Assembly (NCBI GenBank): GCA_016801885.1
Contig: CM028897.1
Coordinates: 13,578,501-13,642,500 of the forward strand
Source: Toxotes chatareus
Taxonomy: Eukaryota > Chordata > Actinopteri > Toxotidae
Length of the DNA stretch: 64,000 bases
Direction: 5' to 3'
The position numbers and the translations under genes were made by a program. The notes beneath the pieces are model-generated. The model was not told the origin of the DNA. It saw only the letters and a list, made by a program, of their open reading frames with translations, and did no database searches. Each line of letters begins with the position of its first letter. Position 1 is the stretch's first letter. Below are positions 30,901 to 44,535 of this stretch, piece by piece.

Positions 30901-33837
30901 ACGCCCCTCAGTCTCGACATGGAAATGACACAGAGCAGAAAATCGGACAGATGGGTAAAGATGCTGAAGGAGGATGAAGAGCTAGTGACTACTGACCACA
31001 AACTAGCCTCCGTGTTATTTTATACATTAAAACATTGGACAATAGGAATCCTCCCGGCCTTGGCAGTGTTGGTATTCAGGCATAAAACGTGCTATGTAAT
31101 CTGTTGTTTTTGAAACTGTATTCCAGCCATTCAGATGTGAATTCAGTGAGACATGTTGCATTCCATCTATTCATTTCTTCTCTGGCAGGAACATTTACAG
31201 AAAAAAACCCAAACAACCAGGTATGTGCAAAATGACCTTGGTGCTGCTTCGTGGCGTATCCAAGCACAGAAGCTATTTGGTGAATGACTGGGATTTTTAT
31301 TTAAGAATCATGTTAGAGAAAAAAAATTGACCAGAATATAATGAAACTGTAACTATAGTAACAGCTCTGCTAATAATGAGGAAGCTGTCAGATGGCCTGT
31401 CTCCCTTTGTCTGTGAACGACAGCAGGACAGAAAGGAACTCCTTTGATTTCACTGGTTTAATAGAACCAGTATTGGAAGGGGACAAACCTGTGTTATGCT
31501 GCATGGAGTCAAAGGAAAAGATGAGGAGGTGGGGCCAGGCTGAAGTGCATTCGGATGCAGGGAGGGGCCATCACCTCCTTGGTTACATCCTGTGTCAGCT
31601 CACTTTGAATCCAGCCTGTTCTATGACCCTGCATGATCTTTGATTTGATTTTACCAAAGAGAAACATTTTTCAGTCTGAGTAAATCATGAGATGAACGTC
31701 CATATACTGTATTTTCAACCACAAGTTACTCATTTTCTTAGAGGTAAGACCATTTTTGATAGAGACCATGAAGGCTGGTCACACTATGGGCATAGTGAAA
31801 GGGGAAAAGGTTTAAAGAAGGCTTAAGAAACTTTTATCACGTGTTAGAGTCTGGTAACAACCAATCACATTTAATCATCTCCTTTAAAAGCAGTGCTCTC
31901 TGCACCACGCTGCACTGACTGCTGGGTATTCAAAATGGGACCATCAGAGAATGGAGCAGCATAATCTCTTTGGACGTAAATGAAAGTCCAGATGTCATTA
32001 TCTTTACCAAGTGTAGAAATAAACGAGTTGGTATCACAGTGATCCACATGAACAGTGACCACATTTGTATTATAGATACACTAATGGGCCATTATAAAAG
32101 TCCCATTAGTGTACTGTGAAGCACCTGGCTCTGGTAGGGGTACGATAACAGCATGAACAGAAATGGGAATATAAAGTTAAGCGGAATGTGGACATATCTG
32201 AGGGAAAAGTAATCTTTCCTCAGATATTCCATGTGAAAACCCATGCTGACTTCCCTCAGGGGCTCCGGGGAAAAGCCTTCACTCAGGGTCTTTCAACTAC
32301 AGCAAAGCACAGAGACCTTCACACGCAGCTCAGATTTTGGTCTCCACAAAGAGGCCTGCTGGAACAGTAGACCATGTGGGAGGGAGGCAGAACAAGGCAG
32401 GAACATGCTGTGTTGGTTTCCAATTTACTTGGAAAAAATTTCATTGTTTTAAATCACTGACACTTCTCTCTATGCTGTCCCAAAGCACCCCCCCCCCCTC
32501 AAAAAAAACAGAACACACAATGGTTTCATCCCTTATGTCTGACGCATGTGTGTGGCAGTGTGTCAAAGAGACATAGCACTCTCTGTACTCCACTACACAC
32601 AGTTGTCACTGTCATAGCCGCAGATGAGCTCTCGCATTTGTTTAATTACCATTAAATAAAAGTACATCTGTGTGTGTGGCTTACATGACACTTCTCTGAC
32701 TTATCTGGTCCTAACTGATCCTTCACCACAACTGCTACTGAGGAAACTGGGAGGTTAAAATCAGCTTGTTGCCCTGTTTGAAAAAAAAATATTTTTATAT
32801 ATTTATAATAAAAATTATATATTTATATTTTTTCTTTATATTTTTTTCTCCATTGTCCATTGAAATAAGTAGTTAGCTTGGAATGTAGGTGGTACCCTGT
32901 TTGACAGCTTATGCCTCCATCAAGTCATTTTGCACATGCAAGATACCACAGCATGCTGCTAGAAAATAAAGGGGACTATGAATGTGTGCCAGAAGTAGAA
33001 TCATATAGTTGGTAAGCAGTCAGCCTTACATACGCTTGTCACTCGCATTGTGTCAGAGGACATTTGAATAAAGCTGACCCTGTGTGAACCTTACCCTGCG
33101 GTGTTCCTGGGCGCCTTTAAAGTCTCCGTACCTCCGGGTTTCATTTCACAATGAAAAGCAATAACTGCAGAACCCAGTCTGACTGCCTACCTACTTCCAA
33201 TTAGTACGAAAATGACCTTTCGAAAGAGTGCCACACTAGTCTTAAGTATTTCGGGATACGGTGTGTGAACACAGTCAGTTTGTGCCCGAGGATCTAAGCT
33301 TGCACACACACTAGAGCAGCATCCAAAGTTAAGAGCTATAATTCCAGGCCAGGTGATACAAATGTATAAGTACAGTCTAAGAAATCACCTCCAAAAAACA
33401 CCTGACATCCAGCAAAAAAAAAAAAAAGTTAAAGTCAGAGCGATATGGTGCTTACTCTTAGGTGTTTATCTCTTTTTAATAAAGGCAGGTAAACAACACA
33501 CTGGAGTAGCTAAGGTGAGAAGAAACAAAAGTGTTTATAATCCTTTCTGTAAAATTGATATTCAGGATGGATCTAATTTTAGATTTCAGAGACAGACAAA
33601 AAGCATGAACAAGCTTTTTAGTATGCAAGCAAATATATTCCAGGGTTGCAATGCATCACCGGTGTCATCACCAGAGACTGTGAGACAGAAGAAAGTATTT
33701 CTAGTCACACATAAACTCCTTTCAGCCCAAGCCTAATTCATCTTTCCTCCATCCTGGTCCACTCTGGTCCAACCCAGCTCTGCAACAGTTAACAAGCTCT
33801 GCCTGCTGGGCTGCTCGAGCAGCTGGAAGTGCGTGTG
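28000..33837. other. Long stretch without recognisable gene
   Basis: About 5.8 kb of AT-rich spacer. It contains a LINE-tail-like GAATAAAATCTGATTTGATT near 30440-30460, poly-C at 32488-32499, and the hairpin at 32077-32113. The longest open stretch (31001-30588, minus, 137 codons) is Leu/Ser/Phe-rich, AT-driven and without signature. Confidence 0.45.
32077..32113. repeat. Perfect 12-bp inverted repeat
   Basis: TACACTAATGGG (32077-32088) is matched by CCCATTAGTGTA (32102-32113) around a 13-nt spacer. It may be the core of a small MITE or just a stem-loop. Confidence 0.8.
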
Positions 33838-33839
33838 CA

Positions 33840-33879
<40 letters not shown>

Positions 33880-33882
33880 TGA
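33838..33882. repeat. Compound microsatellite (GT)n(GA)n
   Basis: A GT run switches directly to a GA run of about 12 units. It is a simple-sequence repeat, capable in principle of Z-DNA and triplex structures. Confidence 0.9.
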
Positions 33883-34340
33883 GCTGCAGTTGACAGCTCT
33901 AGTAAAGCACCAGGAACTATGGGACTATCAGGAGTGGACTTGCTGCACCTGCTTTAAACCCAGCTCCTCTGTTCAACACAAAGGATGCTGCTGCTCACGG
34001 AAAACATTCACTTTAGCAGAGATTACAGCATTCACTGCTTCCAATTAATCCAGTGTGAGTAATGTTCAAGATGCATGAACATACAGTATGCAAAGAAATA
34101 ATGAGTAAGGAGTTGCAGGCAATGAAGAAGGTTGCCACATAGGGAGGAAGAGGAAGCATGTGGGGGTAATTGGATGCAGTTTTTCATCACGTTATATTTC
34201 TTAATGCTTGATGGATAACAGTCATTATGCGGAGTATGCACACTAAGCTGAGAAACACACAACTCCGGCTTACGTTTGTTTACCCGCCCTCTAACTGACC
34301 TGATAGGAACAATAAACAGCTGCATGTAGGCGTGAGTATT

Positions 34341-34359
34341 GTGTGTGTGTGTGTGTGTG
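34341..34359. repeat. (GT)n microsatellite
   Basis: About nine uninterrupted GT units. It creates spurious His/Thr-rich open stretches on the minus strand. Confidence 0.9.
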
Positions 34360-34435
34360 ATAAAAACGCACACCTGCCACAGACAGTAGCAGAGCTGACA
34401 GCAGCTTTGATGACAGGAGGCTGAAAAGACTCTTT

Positions 34436-34437
<2 letters not shown>

Positions 34438-34490
<53 letters not shown>
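34438..34490. repeat. (GT)n microsatellite
   Basis: More than twenty GT units with one late interruption (TATG). The long open stretches across it on the minus strand are translated repeat, not genes. Confidence 0.92.
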
Positions 34491-34491
<1 letters not shown>

Positions 34492-34499
34492 TTGGGAGG

Positions 34500-36435
34500 G
34501 GGGGCAGGAGGGTGGCCTCACCCTCCTGAGTGATGCATGAACATAATAACCCAGATAAAAACTCCTGTGCACTCATCCACACTCAATATTTCAGATGGAC
34601 TTTGAAGGTGCTGCTGTGGTCGTTGCCACACAGCCTTATTATTTGCGATACTGCAGTGCGTAAAAAGTGACGAGTAAAAGAAAAAAAAACATCAGATGAA
34701 AAACAAGATTGAGTTGAAAATGTAGGCAGATCCATCCAGCTGAGAGGAGGCAAGCTGACACAGATACTTCAGAGATAAAGATGTTAAAGGAGGACAAAGC
34801 TCTGGCCGCGCAGATGGTAATTACTGTATGAGATACTGTACGACGGTGTGCACGGCTAAGACACCCCTCACCCTCCTGCCACCCAGGCTGCTGCAGACAG
34901 AGCAAGGCACTGGCATCTCCCCACAGGTCTGTCACGCTGACATTAGTACAGCTTCACACTCAGCATAATGAAAAGAGCATGACAATCCTATTCACGCGGC
35001 TGACGTGTAACAGCTAAAGGTGATTAGAGAGGAGAACAAAAACATATAATCCCTCAGGTTTCAATTATGGGATTTAATTATAGCAACAGCTAAATACACT
35101 TTATTCAGGTCTGTCATGTGATATCAAGCTAAATACATGTATATAGAATGACTCAAGGGAAAATATATGCAAACTTATGCAAAAGCAGGAACAATAGGCC
35201 AATGTTCGCGGTGTAGTTTGGAGCAATACACACAACACAAGGAGGTAGAGTGAGATCTTGTTGTGTACATTTCTGGGTCCTGTCCTTTGATGTGTGTGTC
35301 CTTCTTTAGGTGACTGTCATCTCCTGCCATATCTCTCTGAGTCCTACTCAGCCTGACACACCAATCCACCATTTGACAGTCCAGATTTGCAAGTCTTTTG
35401 ATCACAATTTCACTTAGCAGAATTTATCATAAGAATAATTCATGATATGCACGTAATTTCACTCTGGTGATCACAAGTCAAAACACAGAAATCAGGACCC
35501 ACAGTTGACAGGTATCATTTAAAGATGCCTGTGCTGATTGTGCTTTTAGCTGCTGAAGTATGTACCATAATACAATACTTAGGTTGGATTCCTATGTAAA
35601 ATAAAGATGGAAAATAAGATGGAAAAAGATCACGCACAACAAGAAACAGCAGCCAAGAATCAGCAAAGCATTATGATCCATCTAACCCAAATAAGCCTGC
35701 ACTATATAAAATTCTACATTCAATAAACAAATCACAGTAAACTCAATTCTTAAAATTCATTGGATGGATAGAAAAATTTTTGCTAAGACCACATCTGGAC
35801 AAAACACTAAATTATGTTGTACAAAGCATCTCTGACTGACACCTGCTGAAACTCTGCCTACAACTACTCCACCTCCTAATAACAGTATCTGTCCCTGATT
35901 CCCGGTTTGAGATCCAGAACAAAGATTGAAGGTTTAAGCAGAGGCTCTCACTCTTTGAGAGGACAAAGCACTGCATCTGATAATAAAGTGGCTCATGTGC
36001 TGAATTATTAATAATAAGTGCTTTTCTTCCAAAGAACACAGATCAGCACCCTACAGGGGGTCCTCAGCCAGGGCCCTGAAAAATCCTAACTGCACTACTT
36101 TGTTCAACTGTAATTTTGATGTCCCCAGCTGGCTTTGTAAAGCTCCATTAAATTATTATATAACGGAAAATGGATCTGTTCTATATATCACTATGCTGAA
36201 AACTCAGCCTTGATAACACTTTGGGACAAATATGCACATGAGGCGAGGGTTTTCATTGCTGTTGCTGCATTAGTGACTCAAGCGCACTGGAGCAGAGCTT
36301 CTTTTGATTTGGTTCATTTCAATGGGAACTGGTTTTAAGTTTGGCTGTGTCAGTTCAACCCTATCACCAGACAAGAACACTGATGTTGTAAAAATTAAAA
36401 CCACATATTACACTCACTGGTATTTTTTTTTTTTA
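34500..36435. other. Stretch without recognisable gene
   Basis: AT-rich spacer between the GT repeats and a Tc1-like element. No protein signature, RNA gene or clear repeat family was recognised. A pure T run abuts the transposon at 36423-36434. Confidence 0.4.
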
Positions 36436-37572
36436 CAGTGGGGTCCAAAGGGTTGAGACCACACTGAAAATCTCTAACATTTTCACATAAACCAGGAAAC
36501 AATCTGAGAGTTTGAGGATTCAGAAACATTTAAAAACACGTTATGTTGCATAAAATGAAGAAAGGATATTTAATATTCTGCTCTATTTCTAGGTCAGCAA
36601 TCAAATTTAAATAAATTTGGGGCATCGACCCTCAGATGACACGCAGGTGGATCAGATTTACTGATCAGAGGCTTGTTCAAGTAACTCAACCGGCAGCCAG
36701 TGTTCACCTGTTAGAAATAAGGCTGTGCCTTAAGTTTCCGAGGCATCATTGTTTTCTAAGTAGCTTTTTGTGACGGTGGGAAAAATGGTATTAGGACTAA
36801 GTGAAAATGACAGAAATTCTGTTATTGTTATTCTAAGCAAAGAGGGGCTTTCTCAGCATCAAATCATGGCTGGACTAAAGGTTTCTAAGGGGGCAGAGCA
36901 TGGACTCTAAAATGCTTTGCAGAAACTGGATCAGTTGTATCCAAAGCACGATCAGGCAGATCAAAAGTGACCACACCATCAGAAGATCAATACATCAAGC
37001 TTAGTTCCCTGAGAGATAGAATAGCAACTTCATCACTGATACGGAGTTTGCTAACTAAAGAACACAAAACTCCAATCAGCAAAAGGACTGTCAAAAGATG
37101 GCTGTCTTGTAGTGGTCTCAGAGGAATGAGTAGCAGTTTCAGAGACATGCTGTACCCTCTGGTTTGCATTTTTGTCGAGAGGAATTCACACTGCAGCAGG
37201 ATAATGACCCCAAACACATCTCAAAGCTTTGCAAGAACTACTTGAAGAAAGAAGACCAAGGACTCCTGACTGTCATGGACATGGACACCTGACCTCAACC
37301 CCACTGAACATTTATGGGGGCAGCTGAAGACTGAGAAAGCAAAACATTCTGTGACACCACAATAAACTCTTTGAAACATTGTCAAATCATGCTGAGATAA
37401 CATGGGTTTCGCACACTTGTGGAGTCCATAGCAGCTTGAGAGCTGCCATTAAAGAAAAAGGGGGGACAAACCAAATACTAAGATATGCTGAAATTCATGT
37501 ACAACTTTCCAACATTTAACTCAAAATATCGAGCTGATATTATCATTTCACTTTCACTTTTGGACCCCACTG
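36436..37572 (+). mobile_element. Tc1/mariner element, inactive (copy B)
   Basis: Starts CAGTGGGGTCCAAAGG after TA (36434-36435) and ends TTTTGGACCCCACTG at 37572; the right flank is AA, so the TA duplication has decayed. It is 1,137 bp. Remnants include RSGRSKVTTPSEDQYIKLSS (DNA-binding part), QQDNDPKHISKLCKNYL (second catalytic Asp block) and, after a frameshift, DLNPTEHLWGQLK. The TDESRFEI block with the first catalytic Asp is missing, and stops interrupt the frame. It shares long near-identical stretches with copy A at 24247-25101. Confidence 0.92.
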
Positions 37573-39229
37573 AACACTGTCAACATTCTAAATATTGTCA
37601 TGTTATACAATATCTACATGTCATAACTTCTAATGGTATGGTTAAAGTTTGGGAAAGATTGTAGTTATGGCAAATAAACTGTAATAAGACTTTTTTCCTG
37701 GAATCTCAGGCTAGACCAAACTTATCATGATTGCAACAACATTAAAAAGTTCCCATCATTCCCACACAACCCTCAGTAAAACAAAGTGCAACATGTGTCA
37801 GCTTTGCTACAGCCAGTCTCTTGATGGTATACCTCATGTTTTATCAAGTGTAATATACTTTTTAATAAAATGAAGCATGACTTTTTCTGTAGGTATTCAC
37901 AAAATCTTTGGTACCTTCTCGAGGAAATTGAGTTTATAATGATTGTGCTTCAACAGAGCTGTGTTGCATTGTTTCTTTTTTAAACTACAGGGAGATGTGG
38001 GAGTGTTGAGAGGTCATGAAAATGTAATAACTCCAATATTATCATCATACCCTTGGAAAGTCTTCCAAACTCTGAAGCCCTTTGGTAGCAGTGCTGCCAT
38101 TAGCTCTCACTTTCTGCTGTGCTCCTAACAGACTCAAGATTTATGTGCTGGTGTGAGCTGTCAATGGTAATTCCCCTTTACTTTGAAGAGGAGGATTTAC
38201 TTAAGTAGGCTATGTGAGGGAATTCAGTAAACAGCCCCATGTTTTTCCCTCCTCTGATCCAAAACTTAAAATGCGTGTAGTGAAGTGAGTCGATGTGAAA
38301 CAAGGATGGAGCTGGACGCTACCTTTCTTATTCCCACACCTCACCTTGAGATCCACGACTCCAGCCAGGAGCAGAAATGAGAAGCGTGTTACCCATACGA
38401 GAGCAGGCAAGCCCCCACTGGCTCCGACTCAGGTGTGATTTCAAAAGGTAACAGAGTGTTCTGGCACATACTCGAGAAGGCTTTGAGAGAGAAGGGGGTT
38501 CTCCCTTGATCGGTCCAGTGCAGGGAGGCATGGAGCAACCTGAAGAAGAGCGGCAACGATCTGCCTTGCCCTGACATGCACCTTCCTCTGGGACACCCTG
38601 ACAGGACTCCCCTCAAACGAGACGCACTGAGTTTCCAAACTTCATTGTGCTTTTCATGTCTTTGTTCTCTTTTTTTGCCTCAGTCTAAAAGTTGACTGTC
38701 CTGTGCAAAACAACACCACTTTTAGAGAGGAAAGAGAGTTTTCCCTCTCCCCCTGGATAGATCAAAACAGTCAGTAACTGTTTATGAAAAGCTTCTCCTC
38801 TATGGTTTGATGATCATTAAATGCTGGCATGTTATCGTCATCTGTTTCACTGTCTTCTTTCACTATCAAGAAAGTCAGAAACACAGTTGTTGAAGCTAAA
38901 TTCTGGAGGCCCATTAGGCCCTGCTGAGCCAAGGAATCAGGCTGGACAGAGCAGTTGGACCCAAAACCACAAGAAGCCTGTTCTACAACAGGAGAACCAC
39001 AACTTGTTGTCAATTATTCAACCTACATGTCACCGATATCTGAGTTTACCATCAACAAAAAAAAAATCCAAGGAGTAAAGAGGAAGGAGAGTGATAGATA
39101 GAAAACAGCAGCAAGAGGAGATGGAGGTTAAACAGAAATATTGTTTATATAATAAAGAGTGAAAAAAATTTTTCACGCAGCCAGCACTTCACTGTTAATA
39201 CTAATACTGTTAATACTCTCTGCTCTCAA
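37573..39229. other. Stretch without recognisable gene
   Basis: Spacer between two transposons. Overlapping minus-strand open stretches at 38210-38638 in different frames show no signature and are probably chance. Confidence 0.4.
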
Positions 39230-40150
39230 AACATCCTCAATCCTTCGTGGCACAGATCACATCATTTCTGCACTAATATTCTTCTATTGGATTCAGATGT
39301 GGTGACTAAACTCATTGTCCACGAAACCAGTTTGAGACAACTTTTGCTTTGCAACATGGGGCATTATCATCCTGGAGGTCACCATTAGAAGATGGTAAAT
39401 TGTGGCCACATAGGGATGCACATCATCAGCAACAAAACGCAGACATACTGTGGTATTGATTGGTGTTAAGGGGACCAAAGCGAGCCAAGAAAAAATTCCC
39501 CACACCAGTACACCACCACCATCAGCCTGGACTGTTGATACAAGGGAGGATGGGTCCATGAATTTAAGCTGTTCTTACCATCTGCAGCCTCAGCAGAAAT
39601 CCAGATTCATCAGACCAGGCTACATTTTGGTGAATCTGTGCCCACTGCAGCCTCAGATTTCTGTTCTTGGCTGACAGGAGTGGACCCTACGTGGTCTCCT
39701 GCTGTTGTAGTCCGTCCCCCTCAGGGTTCAGCGTGTTGTGCATTCTGAGAAGCTTTTCAGTTCACCACAGTTGTAAAGATGTTATCTGAGCTACCATAGC
39801 CTTTCTGTTAGCTCCAACCAGTCTGGTCATTCTCCTCTGACCTCTATCATCAACAAAGGTTTTCAGTTCACAGAACTGCTGCTGACTGGATATTTTTTTG
39901 TTTGCGGCTCCATTCTGAGTTAAACTCTACAGACTGTTGCATGTGAAAATCTCAGGAGATCATCAGTTTCAGAAATACTCAAACCAGTCACTGATATCAC
40001 ATTTTCCCTTGTTCTGATGTCTTATGTGAACATTAGCTGAAGCTCCTTGCCTGCATCTAAATGATTTTATGCATTACACTGCTGTTAAATGATTCATGCT
40101 GGTTGCATGAATAATCAGGTGCACAGGTGTTTTAACAAATGTAATGTTTT
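39230..40150 (-). mobile_element. Tc1-like transposon relic
   Basis: The minus strand at 39559-39293 encodes MDPSSLVSTVQADGGGVLVW then GIFSWLALVPLTPIN, VADDVHPYVATIYHLL and a decayed catalytic block. This is the central part of a transposase of an abundant fish Tc1-like family (MDPSCLVSTVQAGGGGVMVW type). The 39560-40145 part carries that family's other recognisable segment: TCTGGTCATTCTCCTCTGAC, GACTGTTGCATGTGAAAATC, AAATACTCAAACCAG and GATTTTATGCATTACACTGC, ending CAGGTGCACAGGTGTT. It is truncated and frame-broken. Confidence 0.85.
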
Positions 40151-43100
40151 CTTTCCTTATAACCTGATGTAAATATATAAGGATCAAAAAATGAAATGTC
40201 AGTGATGATGGAAAGTACCAAGGAGGCTTAGTGGACAACAGGACTGAGACAATGATAGCTACACATCATTTGGACAACAGATTTTTGGACTGTTTCTTTA
40301 ATCAGCCTTCAGAATCCATTAACATTTGATTAACATTTTTACTATGTATTGCATAGCTTCTGCATTAACTAAATAAACTACAACATCTACGGTTAAAGAA
40401 AGAGTTTCTTAGTTTTTTATAACATTTTCACCAAGGGTTTCTTTAAAGTATTGGTATGATGTAAAAGCACAGACTGTGTGGCTTGACCAGGTCCACAGAT
40501 GAAGGCTCTTATCGGTCAGTCTAGACTCTGAAATTTACATTGTCTGAACAAGAAAATGTATATTTGCAGCTTAAATAATTTCCAGAAACTACAACAAATG
40601 TTACAAATAGAAGGGAGCTTTCATTCACTAAAGCGTTTTCACATTTTATCTTTAAGTCATCTTTAAAAAGGTAGTGGTGAAGACTTTAGGAAGTAGACAT
40701 TTAACAGTCTGACAAATCTCCTTCACCTCAGCCTAATCTTGATTAGAAACCTGTTCTACAAAATAGCAGGCAGACTAGGTTTTATAACTTTAATATGAGG
40801 ACAGAACTGTACACCTGTACTGGCGTGCCAGGGTAACAGCACCATGTTGACCTTTGCTAAACCCCACCCTGCATTCACTTCCTGTCAGCTTTGAAAAGAG
40901 ACAGCTTTATGAATCAATCACAATCATGATGTGATGACGCAAGGTCAAGTGAAAGGTTGTCGGATGATTCATAAACATTTTTTCACGCAGGTATTAAAAA
41001 ACTGTTTCTGCGGAGGCACATGAGGACAAATCGGCAGATCAACCCCAGCTAAAATCCAACCAGTCCTGCTTTGAACCCGTCTTTAAGCCTGCAGGAACAA
41101 CCTGCAGAGAGAGTGAGTGACAGATTAGAGGTTCATCTCAACTCAGGCGACACCCACCTGTTGGCACAATCGCATCTGTTTGCTTTAACCTTGTATATAG
41201 CGAATGGTTTGAACCACCATAGCAGCCACAGATCTGCAGGCTAACTGCACTCTTCACTCCTTTTCTTGCCATTTCCTCTTGAAAGCAGCAGAGACGTCCC
41301 CTCCGGTACAATACATTATGGGATTTTTGTGCAGAGTCTCTTGAGTGCAAACCCTGGGGAGAGATTCACTCCTCTCCTCCCTCTGCTCATTCATCACACT
41401 CTCGAGCACTGAAGTCATGGGAGTGAAGAAGCAGGAGGAAGATGCTTAGTGAAATGGCAGGCACTTGTGAAATGAAATAGGATGTGATGAGTTACATTAG
41501 GACTTAAGAAGGCCACCGTAGGTACTGACACCACTCTGATATGTGAACGCTAGTGTGAGTTTGAAAGTCCATGTGTGTGCTGTGCCTAAGGACAGATGCA
41601 TGTAAATTCTTGAATGTCATCAGTGATGCCTCAACAAGTGAGTCAGATAAACATCATGTAACTCTGTTCCGCTCTGGCTGAAAAGGAAAATGTTGCTTTT
41701 TTCCCTCTCTCAAAGGCTGCTGGTCTGTTTGTGCTGAAGAATGTCTAAACTCTCCTCAGCACTCAGGGGAAGGACTCCACATTCCACTGCTGCGGCTCCA
41801 TGTCATCCAACACTGCAGGCATGGTTAAGCTAGCCTGTGCTTTGAGTTTCAGGTGTCTGTAACTGTGGATGCTGGCAGCTTTGAGATTCCTCAAGGAATG
41901 ATTTAGTTACATAACAATGAAGGTTGTGTCGCCTGCAGAGTCAGATACATGGAAGATCAATAACACAGGAACACCTTTGTTTTCCTTTCAGTGTTTTTGA
42001 TGCCAAAAGATGCAAATACAGTTATTTTTTTTTTTTTTTTTTTTTTTTACAGCTAATCAAAGCTATAGAAACAATAGACACAGCACCTGTAAAACAATAC
42101 AAACTCATAAAAGTAGTCTGGGCAAAAGGGATTTGGAGTATAGTACACAAGCCTGTGGGATTGCAGTCAGGGTTTGGAACATGAACATGTCCTTGGGATA
42201 GGAGATGACTCTGGCAAACATCATGACTCTCCACATCCAATAATGCTGCACCAGCAGAAACCTCTGCTCACTTTCAACCTTCTACCACAACAGAATACAG
42301 GGAAACCTCCAACGGCTCAATAAACCCAACCAGGGATTCTGCGTTTATATCTTTGGGGCTGAATTCCATTAAGGGGGAAAAAAAAAAGCCTACAAATACA
42401 ATTCATCTCTTTTTCAACATGAATATATTACAGTTAAATTGTGGTTAGAGGAAACTATCTTGTATTTAGAATTAAAAACAATGTGTTAAATAAAATGCAG
42501 TCTGACAGTAACATTTTGAAGATGCTTTTATATCTAATTTCTAAGGAAGAAAGAGCTGAATAATAATCGCCCCACACTCATAAGAGAATTACAATATTCT
42601 GTTGTATTCTACTGTATAATAGATGTAGAATATTAGATCATTACACCACATAGTGGGTCTAATCAAACAGGGCTAAAAACGTCAGCTTTTATTTTGAGCA
42701 GCCCACACAGGATGACTCATCAAGCTCATTTTCTCACACCACTAAGCCTAGGAATGAGATTAGTGAACGTGAACTAACTATTAAGGAAAAACACCACCAA
42801 CTCTTCTATTTTCCTTGTTTAAAACAGCAGGTGTGGTTGGCCAGTGGAGAAAAATCTGCGGAGTTTCTCCTCAAAGTTGAACCATTTTCCGTTTTGTTAG
42901 CTTGGAGCGTTTCTACAGAACTTGCAACACATGCTGGATGGATAAAAGTGAGGCGCCTGGAGCTCAAAGCAGAGCTCAAAGTGTTTCAAAAGATTCAGAA
43001 CGATTACAAAAAGGTGCTTCAAACTGCTAAAAATGCACCCTGTGTAATCACAGCCATCAAATTTTTGTGGGAGTCAGGAGTAACATCACTGGTAAATGGG

Positions 43101-43274
43101 TAAGCCAGAGGCCAAACAAAACATCCCAGGTAGGAATTTTACAGTGCATGATTCAGTACAAATACTTTCTCTTACCTCCTTAAATTTGTGAATGAGAGGA
43201 TAATGCTTCGATTACCACGTACACATGCATAAATGAAGCCTTGAAATTGTAGTGATCAGATTTTTGTTCCTCAT
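40151..43274. other. Stretch without recognisable gene
   Basis: About 3 kb of spacer with a 24-bp poly-T run (42025-42048). The open stretch at 42831-43103 (plus, 90 codons) has no family signature. Nothing firm was seen. Confidence 0.4.
42025..42048. repeat. Poly-T tract (24 bp)
   Basis: An uninterrupted T run, possibly the A-tail of an old retro-insertion on the minus strand, but no element body was recognised next to it. Confidence 0.85.
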
Positions 43275-43475
43275 ATCAGCCTGACTTTCAAGAAAAAAGA
43301 AACTTTGACCTGTAGCCAAACCCCACTCCGGACGGCAGCACCTCCCATAGGCTCACCACCTGTGGGAGGTGCCGTAGGACTATGATGCATTGTGGATTGG
43401 GCAGCAGTTGTCCCCGCAACCTGGGCCTGGACCCAGATAAGCTGCAGATGATGACATGACATGACCTGTAGCCAT
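43275..43475. repeat. Dispersed repeat fragment, family uncertain
   Basis: CCAAACCCCACTCCGGACGG, CATAGGCTCACCACCTGTGG and GGCCTGGACCCAGATAAGCT form a GC-richer block unlike its surroundings. I recognise it from fish genomes as repetitive. The orientation and class are not established. Confidence 0.5.
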
Positions 43476-44535
43476 GCCACTAGCATGGCCAAAAATGGTC
43501 AAAAACGACATGCAACACACCACATACATATATGCAACAGTACTCTACTGTATTTTGTTTGATAACTGTGCAGTACAGAACTGACAGCATTTGCAGAGCT
43601 GCCTTGTCTTGCAGCTGTGGATGAGAGTTCATGAGAAATAGCCTGGTGGCTTGAAAGAGTCATTAATGGTAATTGTGAACAGGGGGCTGCAAAGAGTCGT
43701 ATTGGAAACACATCCTGTGATGTTAAGGCCACAGGCTTGAGTTATTGTGCAACGATGTGGTTCAGTGGCTCAGTGACTGAGGGGGAAAAACCCTTAAGGC
43801 AATCCCAAGCAAGGGCAACCTCTCCAACAATCTAATACAGACTGCAGTAATATTCTCCCACATGCATAATGCAATAGCTAAATTTAATAACAATAGAAAC
43901 AGAATGACAAGTAAAGACCCAGCTTCATAACTGTAACAGTCCACTGTTAGAAAAGCAAGGGAGGGTGCAGCTAGAGAATTATGAGGTCTCAGCACTGTAG
44001 TTGACTCTGACCCCTCAGTCACCTTCCTCTAACTGACAGATTACCATTATTTAATCTATATAAAACACCTATTTCCACACATCCAAAACTTAAATTCCTG
44101 GCTATAGCTTTGAATTTAACGGAAAGATCTAATGCTCATCAAGAAAACAAAGGAGAGGAGATTGTGGATAGGTAATAGCTGCCTGTTAGTACCATTAGAA
44201 ATGAAATCAACGTTAAACTGTGTGAAGCAGAAAGGATGTTACTTTCTAGGTATTAAATTCTGACAGATGGTAAGAGAAGTGACAGTGAGAAAACACTTGG
44301 TTGGCATAGCTGAGAAGACCAGAGAAAAACAGAACTTAATGCAAATGAATGGGTGGACTCCACTGACCTCAAAGTTGTCTTCCACAAATTACTGTCTAAA
44401 TCATCTCATTTGCTGCCTGAGGCTATTACTGGATCCAATTTACACGCTGGAAAAAAACAGGAAAGATGAGACTTTCAGTAGCCAGAATACCATTATACTG
44501 TATCCCCTGGACATTATGTTTGCATTCCCTGCATT

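Noticed and set aside
30588..31001. Minus-strand 137-codon hydrophobic open frame
   Set aside because: Leu/Phe/Ser-rich composition reflects purine-rich AT DNA on the other strand. There is no topology or family pattern beyond that.
34280..34582. His/Thr-repeat open frames on the minus strand
   Set aside because: They are translations of the GT microsatellites.
42831..43103. Plus-strand 90-codon open frame (MWLASGEKSAEFLLK...)
   Set aside because: No family signature and no splice context; treated as chance.
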